DNA of 64,000 nucleotides from Caulobacter sp. FWC26. GTDB lineage: Bacteria; Pseudomonadota; Alphaproteobacteria; Caulobacterales; Caulobacteraceae. This document shows positions 1 through 8,914 of the stretch, piece after piece. The translations under genes and the position numbers were made by a program. The notes beneath the pieces are model-generated. The model saw nothing but the letters and a program-made list of their open reading frames with translations, did no database searches and was not told the DNA's origin. Position 1 is the first letter of the stretch, and every line of letters begins with the position of its first letter. The DNA is taken from the NCBI RefSeq assembly GCF_002742645.2, contig NZ_CP033875.1:1900001-1964000 (forward strand), given 5' to 3'.

Positions 1-357
1 GCGGACGTCACGGGTCTTTGGGCCACGCCCGGCAACGGCGGCCAAGTCGAGATCGCGCGCTGCGGCAACAGCCTATGCGGCAAGCTGGTCACGTCCGACC
101 ATATCAAGACCAATCCGAGCTTGAAGGACGTCAAAAACAAGGACGAGAGCCAGCGCGGCCGGACCTTGAAGAACCTGCAGATGCTCTACGATTTCAGCGG
201 CGGCCCGACCAAGTGGACGGGCGGCAAGGTCTATAATCCCGAGGACGGCGGCACCTATTCGGGCACCATCGAGCTGATCAGCAACACCGAACTGAAGCTC
301 AAAGGCTGCATTGTCGCGCCCCTGTGCAAGACGCAGAAGTGGACGCGGATACGCTAG
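1..357 (+). CDS. DUF2147 family protein, C-terminal part
   Basis: This is the 3' end of a gene that begins before the window; it is open from base 1 to a TAG stop. The visible 118 residues carry the GLWATPGNGGQVEI and CGNSLCGKLV pattern typical of DUF2147 proteins, followed by a KVYNPEDGGTYSG segment and a cysteine pair near the C terminus (CIVAPLC). Family members are small exported proteins of about 140-160 residues built largely of beta strands, with no established reaction. The signal peptide would lie outside the window. The gene converges on the aminopeptidase P gene, with an inverted repeat between them. Confidence 0.85.
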   Translation, partial: ADVTGLWATPGNGGQVEIARCGNSLCGKLVTSDHIKTNPSLKDVKNKDESQRGRTLKNLQMLYDFSGGPTKWTGGKVYNPEDGGTYSGTIELISNTELKLKGCIVAPLCKTQKWTRIR

Positions 358-390
358 GGGGCGTCCGCCCCCTCCGCGCTTCGCGCTCCT

Positions 391-440
391 CCCCCATAGC
401 GGGAAGAAGGGGCGCGGCGGCCTTCCGCCCGCTATGGGGG
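391..440. repeat. Intergenic inverted repeat between convergent genes
   Basis: A perfect 13-base inverted repeat (CCCCCATAGCGGG at 391-403 and its complement at 428-440) lies in the 120-base gap between two convergent genes. It could serve as a bidirectional transcription terminator, although no run of T follows either arm. Its core resembles that of the longer repeat at 10816-10928, so both may belong to one dispersed family. Confidence 0.6.
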
Positions 441-477
441 CGGTCGACCGCGAAACGGTAAGGGGGCAGGTCGCCGC

Positions 478-2289
478 TTAAAGCGGGGCGCAGGCCTCTT
501 CCAGCCAGGCCCGAACCTCCGGCTCCACGCGCGGTCCGATCTCGCGCAGGACTCGGGCGTGGTAAGCGTCGAACTGAGCGATCTCTTCCGCACTGAGCAG
601 CGACTTGTCGATCAGGCGACGGTCGATCGGCGCAAGGGTCAGGGCCTCGAAACGGTGCATGGGTCGCTCGCCGCCGGGCACGTCCTCTGCGGGCATGACG
701 ACCTCGAGGTTCTCGATGCGGATGCCGTATTCGCCATCCTTGTAGTAACCCGGCTCGTTGGAAACGATCATGCCCGGCTGCAAGGCGATGGTATTCGGGG
801 CCTTGGAGATCCGCTGCGGCCCCTCATGAACGCCAAGGTAGACGCCGACGCCATGGCCAGTGCCGTGGTCGTAGTCGAGGCCGTGCGACCAAAGCGCAGC
901 GCGGGCAAAGGCGTCGATCGCCGAGCCGGTGGTGCCGGCCGGGAAGCGCAGGCGCGCGATGGCGAGGTGGCCCTTCAGCACTAGAGTGTTGCGCTGGACC
1001 ATCTCGGCCGTGGGCTCGCCGATCGCCACCGTGCGGGTCACGTCGGTGGTGCCATCGAGGTACTGGCCGCCGCTGTCGACCAGCAGCAGCGAGCCCATTT
1101 TCGCCCGCTCGTTGGAGCGCTCGGTCGGGCGGTAGTGGGGCAAGGCCCCATGGCCGTTGGCTGCGCCGATGGTGTCGAAGGAGAGGTCTTTGAGCACGCC
1201 GGTGGCCTCGCGGAAGGCTTCCAGCTTGGCGACGGCTTCCTTCTCGTCCGGCGGATTAATCTGACCTTCGGTGGCCAGCCAGTGCAGGAAGCGGGTGAGT
1301 GCCGCACCGTCGCGACGGTGCGCCTCGCGCGTGCCTTCCAGTTCGATGGCGTTCTTGCAGGCGCGCGGCATGGTGCACGGGTCCATTGCTCGCACCACCT
1401 TGGCGCCCGCAGCGGTCAGGGTGTCGAAATACCAGGCCGAGGACTGGGTCGGGTCGACTACGACGCTCTTGCCCGACAGCTCGGCCAGAGCCGCTTCCAG
1501 CTTGTCCGGGGTCTCCAGCGAAACCTGATTGCCCAGCCAGGCTGGCAGGTCGGTCGTGACCTTGGCCGGTTCCAGGAACAGCCGCGCAGTGCCGTCGGCG
1601 TTGAGGATGGCTTGCGACAGCGGTAACGGGGTGCGGATAACGTCGCCGCCGCGCACATTGAACAACCAGGCGATCGAGGCCGGGGCGGTGATGACTGCGG
1701 CGTCGGCGCCCAGCGCGGCGACCGACGCGCCGACGCGGGCGCGCTTGGCGCTCGACTCCTCGCCGGCGTGTTCGAGGCGCTGCGGCACCACGGGGGCCAT
1801 AGGCTGGGCAGGGCGGTCCTCGCCCCAGGCCTGGTCGACCGGGTTGGCGGCGACGGGCTTGAGCACTGCGCCGGCGCGGCTGGCGGCGGCCTTCAGGCCA
1901 TCCAGCGCGGCGGGGCTATGCAGGCGGGCGTCATAGCCGATGACTGCGCCCTTCGAGACGGTTTCCAAATAGGCGGGCACACCGCCCTCGACGAGGTCGC
2001 GGATCTCGAACACGCCCTGATCGACTTGCTCTCGGACCTGCAGCGTGTACCGGCCGTCGACAAAGACGGCGGCGCGGTCTTTCAGGATCACGCCCGCGCC
2101 GGCTGAGCCGGTGAAGCCGCTGGCCCAGGCCAGGCGGTCATTGGCGGCGGGCAGATACTCGTTCTGGTGCTCGTCCTCATGCGGCACGAGGAAGCCGTCC
2201 AGCCCCTGCGCCGCCATGGCCTGGCGGATCAGCGGGACGTGCTTGGGGCCGAAGGAGGGATCGGTGGATTCTTCGAAGGTCTGGCGCAT
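478..2289 (-). CDS. pepP: Aminopeptidase P family protein (Xaa-Pro aminopeptidase)
   Basis: A 603-residue M24 metallopeptidase expected to remove the N-terminal residue from peptides with proline in second position; no signal peptide is seen, so it should be cytoplasmic. The length fits the three-domain form: two creatinase-like N-terminal domains (about 10-315) and a pita-bread catalytic domain (about 320-540). All five metal ligands can be picked out: D405, D416, H479 (in HGTGHG), E512 (NEPGYY) and E526 (GIRIEN). It is transcribed alone and converges with the DUF2147 gene. Aminopeptidase P is firm from these motifs; substrate range is not. Confidence 0.93.
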   Translation of the reverse strand: MRQTFEESTDPSFGPKHVPLIRQAMAAQGLDGFLVPHEDEHQNEYLPAANDRLAWASGFTGSAGAGVILKDRAAVFVDGRYTLQVREQVDQGVFEIRDLVEGGVPAYLETVSKGAVIGYDARLHSPAALDGLKAAASRAGAVLKPVAANPVDQAWGEDRPAQPMAPVVPQRLEHAGEESSAKRARVGASVAALGADAAVITAPASIAWLFNVRGGDVIRTPLPLSQAILNADGTARLFLEPAKVTTDLPAWLGNQVSLETPDKLEAALAELSGKSVVVDPTQSSAWYFDTLTAAGAKVVRAMDPCTMPRACKNAIELEGTREAHRRDGAALTRFLHWLATEGQINPPDEKEAVAKLEAFREATGVLKDLSFDTIGAANGHGALPHYRPTERSNERAKMGSLLLVDSGGQYLDGTTDVTRTVAIGEPTAEMVQRNTLVLKGHLAIARLRFPAGTTGSAIDAFARAALWSHGLDYDHGTGHGVGVYLGVHEGPQRISKAPNTIALQPGMIVSNEPGYYKDGEYGIRIENLEVVMPAEDVPGGERPMHRFEALTLAPIDRRLIDKSLLSAEEIAQFDAYHARVLREIGPRVEPEVRAWLEEACAPL

Positions 2290-2422
2290 GGCCCGGATTT
2301 AGAGTCTCGGCGCCTAAACGCCAAGGGTTGTCGGCGCCGCGCGGGCGATGCGTCCCGACGCCACATGGTCACGTTCCGCGGATAATGAAACTGTCTAGCT
2401 TCAATCACGGGGAGCGAAGCCC

Positions 2423-2959
2423 ATGCACGACTGCTGTTCTCACAAGGTCGCCGGATTCTCGCGTCGGCAGGCTTTTGGCATGATCGCCTTGGGCGGGGGT
2501 GTCAGCTTGCTCTCAACTCTGGCGCCAGGCCTGGCGCGGGCGCGCGGTCATACGGACATGCTGCTGCTGACCTGCATGGACTATCGCCTCACCGAAGAGA
2601 CCATCGCCTACATGGACGGGCGGGGGCTGCGCGATAAATACGATCATGTGGTTTTGGCGGGCGCCTCGCTCGGCGCCTTGACTGACAAGTATCCCAGCTG
2701 GGGCGAGACCTTCTGGAGCCACCTGGATGTGGCAATCAACCTTCACGCAATCCACAAGGTCATGGTGCTCGATCACCGCGACTGCGGAGCTTACAAGGTT
2801 ATCCTCGGCGCGAACGCTGTCGACAGCCCTGACAAAGAGCTCGCGGCCCACACCCAGGCGCTCCACGCCCTCCAGAAGGAAATCAAGCGTCGCCATGAGC
2901 ACCTTGAGGTCGAGCTTGGCCTGATGGCGCTCGATGGCAAGGTGCAGGAGATCGCCTGA
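2423..2959 (+). CDS. Tat-exported beta-carbonic-anhydrase-like protein
   Basis: The 178-residue product begins with a twin-arginine signal (FSRRQAFGMIALGGG, about residues 12-26), a hydrophobic stretch and an ARA-type cleavage region near 38-42, so export to the periplasm is predicted. The mature part keeps the zinc signature of beta-carbonic anhydrases: C51-x-D53-x-R55 in LLTCMDYRL, and H118-x-x-C121 in LDHRDCGAYK. The mature chain of about 135 residues is short for the family (usually 190-230), so it may be a minimal or divergent enzyme. The start is preceded by GGGGAG. It converges with prmA, nine bases away. Carbon dioxide hydration is inferred, not shown. Confidence 0.75.
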   Translation: MHDCCSHKVAGFSRRQAFGMIALGGGVSLLSTLAPGLARARGHTDMLLLTCMDYRLTEETIAYMDGRGLRDKYDHVVLAGASLGALTDKYPSWGETFWSHLDVAINLHAIHKVMVLDHRDCGAYKVILGANAVDSPDKELAAHTQALHALQKEIKRRHEHLEVELGLMALDGKVQEIA

Positions 2960-2968
2960 ACAGCCGCC

Positions 2969-3835
2969 TTAGGGACGTTGCAGCACCAGCGTCGCCCAGG
3001 CGTCGCGGTGGATGCGGGTTACGACCTTGAAGCCGCGCGACAGATAAGCGGCCTTCACCATCCGCTCCTGGGTGCGCAGCAGGCCTGACAGGATGACCGT
3101 GCCGCCGGGCGTCAAGGCGCGCTTGATGTCGTGGGCCAGGCTGATCAGTGGGCGGGCCAGGATGTTGGCGAAGACGAGGTCATACGGCGCGTTTTCGGCC
3201 ACCAGACGATGGCCCAGACCCGAGGCGTGGACGAAGCGGGCGTTGGCCTTGTTGACCTGGGCGTTCTCCTTGGAGATCCGCACGCTGGGCTTGTCGATAT
3301 CGGTGCCGACCGCCAGCTTGGCGCCAGTGCGCGCCGCGGCGATGGCCAGCAGGCCCGTGCCGGCGCCGACGTCGAGCACCTTGTTGAACTTCCGCGCCTT
3401 TATCAGGCGGTCATAGGCCTGCAGGCAGCCAACGGTCGTGCCGTGATGACCGGTGCCGAACGCCGCGCCGGCCTCGATCCGGAGGTTCACCGTGCTGGCC
3501 GGCAGGCGGCCCCGATCGTGCATGCCATAGACGAAGAAGCGGCCCGCGCGCACGGGCGGCAGCCCCGACAGCGCCATGGCCAACCAATCGGCGTCGGCCA
3601 GGGTGTCGCGCGAAACCTTCAGATCGTACTCGGCCAGCAGCGCCATCAAGCTGGCGTCTTCCTCGTCGGTCGTCGGAAAGGCGTCGATGCGCCAGACGCC
3701 CTTGTCCTCGTCCTCTTCCAGGATCGAGTAGGTCGCGCCTTCCAGGCCCGGATGGTTGTCGATGGCGTCGGCGGCGGTCTCGGCTTCGACGCGCGAACCA
3801 CGGGCGACGATCTGCTGGGGCGTATAGTCGGTCAT
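2969..3835 (-). CDS. prmA: Ribosomal protein L11 methyltransferase
   Basis: A 288-residue protein that should transfer methyl groups from S-adenosylmethionine to lysines and the N terminus of ribosomal protein L11. The C-terminal half has the PrmA hallmark [14 protein letters not shown] (121-134), the cofactor loop LDVGAGTG (154-161) and the NILA motif of the catalytic site. The N-terminal 90 residues match the small substrate-recognition domain in position. The length is normal for the family. It stands alone, convergent with the carbonic-anhydrase-like gene and about 30 bases from the next minus-strand gene. Confidence 0.93.
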   Translation of the reverse strand: MTDYTPQQIVARGSRVEAETAADAIDNHPGLEGATYSILEEDEDKGVWRIDAFPTTDEEDASLMALLAEYDLKVSRDTLADADWLAMALSGLPPVRAGRFFVYGMHDRGRLPASTVNLRIEAGAAFGTGHHGTTVGCLQAYDRLIKARKFNKVLDVGAGTGLLAIAAARTGAKLAVGTDIDKPSVRISKENAQVNKANARFVHASGLGHRLVAENAPYDLVFANILARPLISLAHDIKRALTPGGTVILSGLLRTQERMVKAAYLSRGFKVVTRIHRDAWATLVLQRP

Positions 3836-3874
3836 GCCGCTCCGTTAGCGGCAAAGTTGGCGAAAAGCGAGCCT

Positions 3875-4369
3875 TCAGCGTGATGTCATGCCGGTGGCCG
3901 CTGCGTCGGCCAGCATCATATTGTCGGGAGATCCTGATCGATCTTCAGGAAGAGAAAGGTCGAGGATATCGCCGCGCTCCGAAGCCCAGCGGCCGCCTTC
4001 TGTTGCGGTTGGCATATCAGCTGGGCCATGCCGAGCGGGGATGTAGGCAGGAAGCTCAGGCGGCGGGAGGAGGGGCGGCGGCTCGTAGCTCGCGTAGGTT
4101 GCCGGAGGCGCCTGCGTCGCTTTGAGGAAGTCGGTCCCGACCACATAATCGGGGAGATTGCCGGAGGGATAGACGATGGGCTCGACAGTCGCCTCCGCCA
4201 TGGTGCGGGCCGGTTCCATCTGCGGCTGGAAGGGGCCTTCTTGCGCACCCGTCTGCATGGCGAGGCCGGCCAGCGCGCCGATAAAGGCGCAGGCAGGCGC
4301 CCCGAAGGCGACGGGCTTGGTTTCGCCGAAGGCTTTCAATGAGGCGAGCAAGTGATTTAGGCGTTCCAT
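3875..4369 (-). CDS. Hypothetical membrane-anchored proline-rich protein
   Basis: I do not recognise this family. The 164-residue product has one probable membrane segment near the N terminus (VAFGAPACAFIGALAGLAM, about 18-36), followed by a proline- and alanine-rich tail (EPPPLLPPPELPAYIP) and an acidic end. The arrangement suggests a short cytoplasmic head, one membrane pass and a flexible periplasmic tail. ATG at 4369 was chosen; a GTG at 4387 would add six residues, and neither has a strong ribosome binding site. It is divergent from the LtrA-like gene, and the gap holds the promoters of both. Confidence 0.6.
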   Translation of the reverse strand: MERLNHLLASLKAFGETKPVAFGAPACAFIGALAGLAMQTGAQEGPFQPQMEPARTMAEATVEPIVYPSGNLPDYVVGTDFLKATQAPPATYASYEPPPLLPPPELPAYIPARHGPADMPTATEGGRWASERGDILDLSLPEDRSGSPDNMMLADAAATGMTSR

Positions 4370-4440
4370 AGCGGCATAGCGCACCAAGAAGACTTTGGTT
4401 CTCGGCTCCTGGTTGGCGTCTATGCGTTAGGGTGACCGAC

Positions 4441-5655
4441 ATGACGAAGACCGCGCCCAGCCTGCTACGTCCCCGTAACGCCGAAGAACATGCTCGGGTC
4501 ACCTATGCAGAGCTGTTCTTCGATCTCGTCTTCGTCTTCGCGGTGACCCAGCTCTCGCATGTCGTCCTCAAGCATCCGGACGGTCCTGGCCTTCTGCACG
4601 CGGCGGTGCTGCTGTTGGCGGTGTGGTGGTCATGGATCTACACGACCTGGGTCACGAACTGGCTGGATCCGGAGCGGGGACCGGTTCGACTGATGCTGTT
4701 CGTCATGATGGCCGCCGCCATGGTGCTGGCGGCCTCGATCCCCGACGCGTTTGGCGCGCGAGGCCTGGCTTTCGCCGCCGCCCATGTCTTCATTCAAGTG
4801 GGCCGAAGCGCGTTCTTCCTATGGATAGCCTGGAAGGACAAAGGGCACCGCGCCAACTTCCTCCGCATCACCGCCTGGCTGGCCTTTGCTGGCGTGTTCT
4901 GGATCGCCGGCGCTTTCGTCGAGGGACAGGCGCGTCTTCTGGTGTGGGGGCTGGCGATCGCGATTGAGTACGTCTCGCCCGCCGTCGGCTTCTGGACGCC
5001 TGGCCTGGGACGCACCAAGACCTCGGAGTGGAATGTCGAAGGCGGCCACATGGCCGAGCGCTGCGCCCTGTTCACGATCATCGCGCTGGGCGAGTCGATC
5101 ATCGTTACGGGCTCGACCGTGATGGGCCTTGAGTGGGAAGCGCCGGTGATGGCCGCCTTCGCCGGCGCGTTCCTGTGCAGCTTGGCTATGTGGTGGATCT
5201 ACTTCTCCTCCACAGCAGAGGCGGCCAGCAAGGCGATTGCGGACTCTAGCGATCCTGGCGCGATAGCCCGGGTCGCCTACACCTACGCCCACCTGCCGAT
5301 CATCGCCGGGATCATCGTGACCGCCGTCGGCGACGAGTGGGTGATCCATCACCCGGTCGGCCACATGGAGACCAAGGTGGCGCTGGCCCTGATCGGAGGG
5401 CCCGCGCTGTTCCTGCTGGGCGCATTTCTGTTCAAGCGGGCCGTGTTCAGGCGCTGGTCGAGGTCCCGTCTGTTCGGCCTGATGGCGCTGGCGGGCTTGG
5501 GCGTGGCGTCGCCGCACCTTCAGCCGCTGGCTTTGTCCTGGCTGACGACCTTGGTTCTGGTCGCCGTCGGCGCCTGGGAGAGTCTGACGCCACGCCCGGC
5601 CGAGATTCCGCCCAAACACGACGGGGTTCGTCCTGGGCTCAAGCCCGAGGCGTGA
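4441..5655 (+). CDS. ltrA: Low temperature requirement protein A (LtrA) family
   Basis: A multi-pass inner-membrane protein of 404 residues. The start of the mature fold, VTYAELFFDLVFVFAVTQLS, is the LtrA family signature, and about ten to twelve hydrophobic segments follow to the C terminus. LtrA was named from a Listeria mutant unable to grow in the cold; its biochemical role is unknown. ATG at 4441 is preferred because AGGGTG lies six bases upstream; a GTG at 4432 would add three residues. The stop codon abuts the stop of the convergent uvrD gene with no gap. Confidence 0.88.
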   Translation: MTKTAPSLLRPRNAEEHARVTYAELFFDLVFVFAVTQLSHVVLKHPDGPGLLHAAVLLLAVWWSWIYTTWVTNWLDPERGPVRLMLFVMMAAAMVLAASIPDAFGARGLAFAAAHVFIQVGRSAFFLWIAWKDKGHRANFLRITAWLAFAGVFWIAGAFVEGQARLLVWGLAIAIEYVSPAVGFWTPGLGRTKTSEWNVEGGHMAERCALFTIIALGESIIVTGSTVMGLEWEAPVMAAFAGAFLCSLAMWWIYFSSTAEAASKAIADSSDPGAIARVAYTYAHLPIIAGIIVTAVGDEWVIHHPVGHMETKVALALIGGPALFLLGAFLFKRAVFRRWSRSRLFGLMALAGLGVASPHLQPLALSWLTTLVLVAVGAWESLTPRPAEIPPKHDGVRPGLKPEA

Positions 5656-8073
5656 TCAGGCCTTTTCGACGAAGCTGTCGATGACCTTCTTCTCGCCGGC
5701 CTTGTCGAAGGCGACGGTCAACTTGTTACCCTCGATGCTGGTGACCTTGCCGTAGCCGAACTTGACGTGGAACACGCGGTCGCCGCGCGAATAGGCGCTG
5801 TTGACCGGCGCCGAGACCGCGACCAAACGGCCTTCGCCCTCGATCGGCGCTGACCGTGCGGCTGAGCCGGCGCGCACGCCGCCGCCACGCCAGGAGCCAC
5901 CGCGTTCCGCGAAGCCCGAGGTTCGCTCCTGGGCCCGCTTCCAGCCGGGGCTGTCATAGCCGCTGCCGGCCTGGAAGGCGCTTGTGCCGGGATCGTCCCA
6001 ACGCGAGGCCGCCGTCGACTGCATGCCTGGACCGCCGCCGTAGTAGCCTGTCTCCGAAGCCGCATCGACGTGGGCGATTGGCAGTTCGTCAACGAACCGG
6101 CTGGGCAGTTGGCTGGTCCAGCGGCCATAGACTTGGCGGTTGGCCACGAAGCTGATCCGGGCCTCCTCGCGGGCGCGGGTGATGCCGACATAGGCCAGGC
6201 GCCGCTCTTCCTCGAGCCCCTTCTCGCCCTTGTCGTCCATGCTGCGCTGGCTGGGGAACACGCCTTCCTCCCAACCGGGCAGGAAGACCAGCGGGAACTC
6301 CAGGCCCTTGGCCGAGTGCAGGGTCATGATCCAGACGGCGTCGCCGGTGGCCTCGCGGTCCAGGTCCATGACCAGCGACACATGCTCCAGATAGGCTTCG
6401 AGCGTGTCGAACGCGCCCATCGACTGAACCAGTTCCTTGAGGTTCTCCAGCCGGGTCTGGCTGGTCGGGCCCTTGTCCAGGCGCAGGGCGTCCGTGTAGC
6501 CGCTCTCCTCCAGAACCGTTTCCAACAGGCGCTGATGATGGACCGTCCCCACCAGCGAGCGCCAGCGGTCCAGATCGCGGATGAAGTTGCTGAGCGCTGT
6601 GCGGGTGCGAGCCGGCAGGTCGTCGCTCCCGATGATCACGCGCGCGGCCTCGACGGTCGAAATCCCTTCCAAGCGGGCGATCTGCAGCAGCTTCTGCACT
6701 GAGGTGTCGCCGATGCCGCGCTTGGGCGTGTTGACGATCCGTTCGAAGGCCAGGTCATCGTCCGGCGACTGGATCAGGCGCAGATAGGCGTGGGCGTCGC
6801 GGATTTCGGCCCGTTCGAAGAAGCGCGGGCCGCCGACCACCTTGTAGGGGATCTGCAGCATCACGAAGCGCTCTTCGAAGGCGCGCATCTGGAAGCTGGC
6901 GCGAACCAGGATGGCCATCTGGCTGTACTTGCGGCCGGCCTTCTTGGCGCGTTCGATCTCGTCGGCGATCAGCCGGCTTTCGGCTTCGCCGTCCCAGACG
7001 CCTGAGACCTTGACCTTCTCGCCGCCCTTGGCTGGGGTCCACAGGGTCTTGCCAAGCCGCCCCTTGTTGGCGGTGATCAGACCCGAGGCGGCGGCCAGGA
7101 TGTGCTCGGTCGAGCGGTAGTTGCATTCCAGCCGCACGACCTTGGCGCCCGGAAAGTCGCGCTCGAAGCGCAGGATGTTGTCGACCTCGGCTCCGCGCCA
7201 GCCATAGATCGACTGGTCGTCGTCGCCGACGCAGCAGACGTTCTGGCGGCCCTGGGCCAGCAGGCGCAGCCACAGGTACTGGGCGACGTTGGTGTCCTGG
7301 TACTCGTCGACCATCACGTATTTGAAGCGACGCTGGAAGTCGTCCAGCACGTCGGGATGACCGGTGAAGATACTGATGTTGTGCAGCAGCAAATCGCCGA
7401 AATCACAGGCGTTCAGGATGCGCAGGCGCTCTTGGTACTGGCGGTAGAGGGTTATGCCCTTGCCGTTGGCGAATTCGCCGGCTTCCGACGTCGGGACGCG
7501 ATCGGGCGTCCAGCCGCGGTTCTTCCAGCCGTCGATGATCTGCGACAGGATCCGCGGGGTCCAGCGCTTGGCGTCGATATTCTCGGCCTCGATCAACTGC
7601 TTCAGAAGCCGTTCCTGATCGTCGGTGTCGATGATCGTATAGTTCGACTTCAGGCCGATCAGCTCGGCGTGGCGGCGCAGGATCTGGGCGGCCACCGAGT
7701 GGAAGGTGCCCAGCCACCGCAGACCCTCGGCCTCGGGACCGATGATGTGGGTGATCCGCTCGCGCATCTCGCGGGCGGCCTTGTTGGTGAAGGTGACGGC
7801 CAGCAGCTCCCACGGCCGAGCGCGGCCCGTGGCCAGGATATGGGCGAGGCGCGTGGTCAGCACCCGCGTCTTGCCGGTGCCGGCCCCCGCCAGAACCAGG
7901 AGCGGTCCCTCGGTGGTCTCCACCGCTTCGCGCTGCTCGGGGTTCAGGCCGTCCAGATAGCCAGGCGCAGCGCCGGCGGGCGGGCGGGCTCTAGCCAGGT
8001 CCGAGATGCGCGGGGAGGGGAGGTCGCCGGGGAAGTCCTCAAGGGGGCTCGGCGAGTCGGTGTCGGGAAACAT
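5656..8073 (-). CDS. uvrD: ATP-dependent DNA helicase UvrD/PcrA (superfamily 1)
   Basis: An 805-residue 3'-5' DNA helicase, expected to act in nucleotide excision and mismatch repair and in clearing RecA or polymerase. Superfamily 1A motifs are present in order: Walker A AGAGTGKT (62-69), TFTNKAAREM (motif Ia), VDEYQDTN (motif II), GDDDQSIYGWRGA (motif III), LECNYRS (motif IV), LHSAKGLEF (motif V) and VGITRAREE (motif VI). The C-terminal 45 residues (GDRVFHVKFGYGKV...) form the Tudor-like domain of UvrD/PcrA. ATG at 8073 is the usual type of start; an ATG six codons upstream is also in frame. Confidence 0.95.
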   Translation of the reverse strand: MFPDTDSPSPLEDFPGDLPSPRISDLARARPPAGAAPGYLDGLNPEQREAVETTEGPLLVLAGAGTGKTRVLTTRLAHILATGRARPWELLAVTFTNKAAREMRERITHIIGPEAEGLRWLGTFHSVAAQILRRHAELIGLKSNYTIIDTDDQERLLKQLIEAENIDAKRWTPRILSQIIDGWKNRGWTPDRVPTSEAGEFANGKGITLYRQYQERLRILNACDFGDLLLHNISIFTGHPDVLDDFQRRFKYVMVDEYQDTNVAQYLWLRLLAQGRQNVCCVGDDDQSIYGWRGAEVDNILRFERDFPGAKVVRLECNYRSTEHILAAASGLITANKGRLGKTLWTPAKGGEKVKVSGVWDGEAESRLIADEIERAKKAGRKYSQMAILVRASFQMRAFEERFVMLQIPYKVVGGPRFFERAEIRDAHAYLRLIQSPDDDLAFERIVNTPKRGIGDTSVQKLLQIARLEGISTVEAARVIIGSDDLPARTRTALSNFIRDLDRWRSLVGTVHHQRLLETVLEESGYTDALRLDKGPTSQTRLENLKELVQSMGAFDTLEAYLEHVSLVMDLDREATGDAVWIMTLHSAKGLEFPLVFLPGWEEGVFPSQRSMDDKGEKGLEEERRLAYVGITRAREEARISFVANRQVYGRWTSQLPSRFVDELPIAHVDAASETGYYGGGPGMQSTAASRWDDPGTSAFQAGSGYDSPGWKRAQERTSGFAERGGSWRGGGVRAGSAARSAPIEGEGRLVAVSAPVNSAYSRGDRVFHVKFGYGKVTSIEGNKLTVAFDKAGEKKVIDSFVEKA

Positions 8074-8216
8074 GGAACATATGTAGCACAAAGCGCGTGG
8101 GGCTTAAGCCCTTCACCGACCGTGGGATGATGCGCCTTCTTGGACGAACGGAACTTCCGGTATCGCGCGCCGTTGATCGGCCATCACAGACATGGCCGAA
8201 AGGCGCGGAGGTTCAT

Positions 8217-8405
8217 ATGGCGGACGGTGCCAGCAGGGGCGGAAATAGTGGCTTGGCGTTTATTGTTGGCGCCTTGGTTGTGGTGGTCGCCGTGCTGGCC
8301 TTCTTCGTGATGTCCGGCGGCTTCACCCAGCAGAAGAAGGTCGATGTGGACATCTCGGCGTCGGCGCCGAAGCTGCCGGACGCGCCGAAGCCTGCCGGAA
8401 GCTGA
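8217..8405 (+). CDS. Small single-pass membrane protein, hypothetical
   Basis: A 62-residue product. GGAGG lies six bases upstream of the ATG at 8217, which decides the start against the longer upstream reading. Residues about 13-34 (LAFIVGALVVVVAVLAFFVM) form one membrane helix; the remaining 28 residues are polar and rich in Lys, Ala and Pro. I recognise no family. It is separated by eight bases from the next small membrane protein, so the two are probably co-transcribed, divergently from uvrD. Confidence 0.65.
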   Translation: MADGASRGGNSGLAFIVGALVVVVAVLAFFVMSGGFTQQKKVDVDISASAPKLPDAPKPAGS

Positions 8406-8413
8406 GGATCGCC

Positions 8414-8677
8414 ATGCGGTCGCCGGCTCGCCCCTCTGACCATCGCCACGTCGCAAGCTCGCGTGGTGGCGGCTGGGTGGCCCTCGGAGTCGCAGTCGCC
8501 GTCGTCGTGGCGATCGCGGGCGCTTGGCGTCTCGGCGTCATGGCCGGCGACCAAGCGCAGTGGCGGCAGGGGCTGCCCGATCTATCGCGGCTCGCGCCGA
8601 CCGCGCCGGGGCCCCAACCTCCGCCCCTGCCGACCCAAAAACGACCCCAGATCACCTTAGCGTACACGACGCGCTAG
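8414..8677 (+). CDS. Small single-pass membrane protein, hypothetical
   Basis: An 87-residue product with a basic cytoplasmic N terminus (about 1-20), a glycine-rich hydrophobic helix at about 21-44 and a proline-rich tail (APGPQPPPLPTQKRP). GAGGATC before the ATG is an acceptable ribosome binding site. It follows the 62-residue membrane protein by eight bases with the same topology, so they form a small two-gene unit. No function can be assigned. Confidence 0.55.
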   Translation: MRSPARPSDHRHVASSRGGGWVALGVAVAVVVAIAGAWRLGVMAGDQAQWRQGLPDLSRLAPTAPGPQPPPLPTQKRPQITLAYTTR

Positions 8678-8701
8678 GCGCCGTTAGCAGCGCAAGAGGT
8701 T

Positions 8702-8902
8702 TCAGCCTCCCGCGCAGGACAGGGCGAACACCCGACAGGCCGACGCGAGCGGTCTCTCGCCTCGCTTCAGATCTATGCGCTGGATCAGACCTGCGAGGCT
8801 GAGGCCTTCCCGTTCGGCTGCGCGGTCGAGCACCGCCCAGAACTCTGGCTCCAGGGCGAGCGATGTCGCGTGGCCGGCGAGGTTCACGGATCTCTTTTTC
8901 AA
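8702..8902 (-). CDS. Ribbon-helix-helix domain protein
   Basis: A 66-residue protein whose whole length fits the ribbon-helix-helix domain common in alphaproteobacteria: a short basic strand (KKRSVNLAGHATSLALE), a first helix (PEFWAVLDRAAEREG) and a second helix (SLAGLIQRIDLKRG). Such proteins usually bind DNA as dimers. It lies 12 bases after the DUF4169 gene in the same direction, a pairing that suggests a shared job. Whether it controls its own operon is unknown. Confidence 0.75.
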   Translation of the reverse strand: MKKRSVNLAGHATSLALEPEFWAVLDRAAEREGLSLAGLIQRIDLKRGERPLASACRVFALSCAGG

Positions 8903-8914
8903 ACCAGCCAGGCG

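Noticed and set aside
8070..8100. LexA (SOS) box upstream of uvrD
   Set aside because: A single GTTC is present, but the second GTTC at the alphaproteobacterial seven-base spacing is absent.
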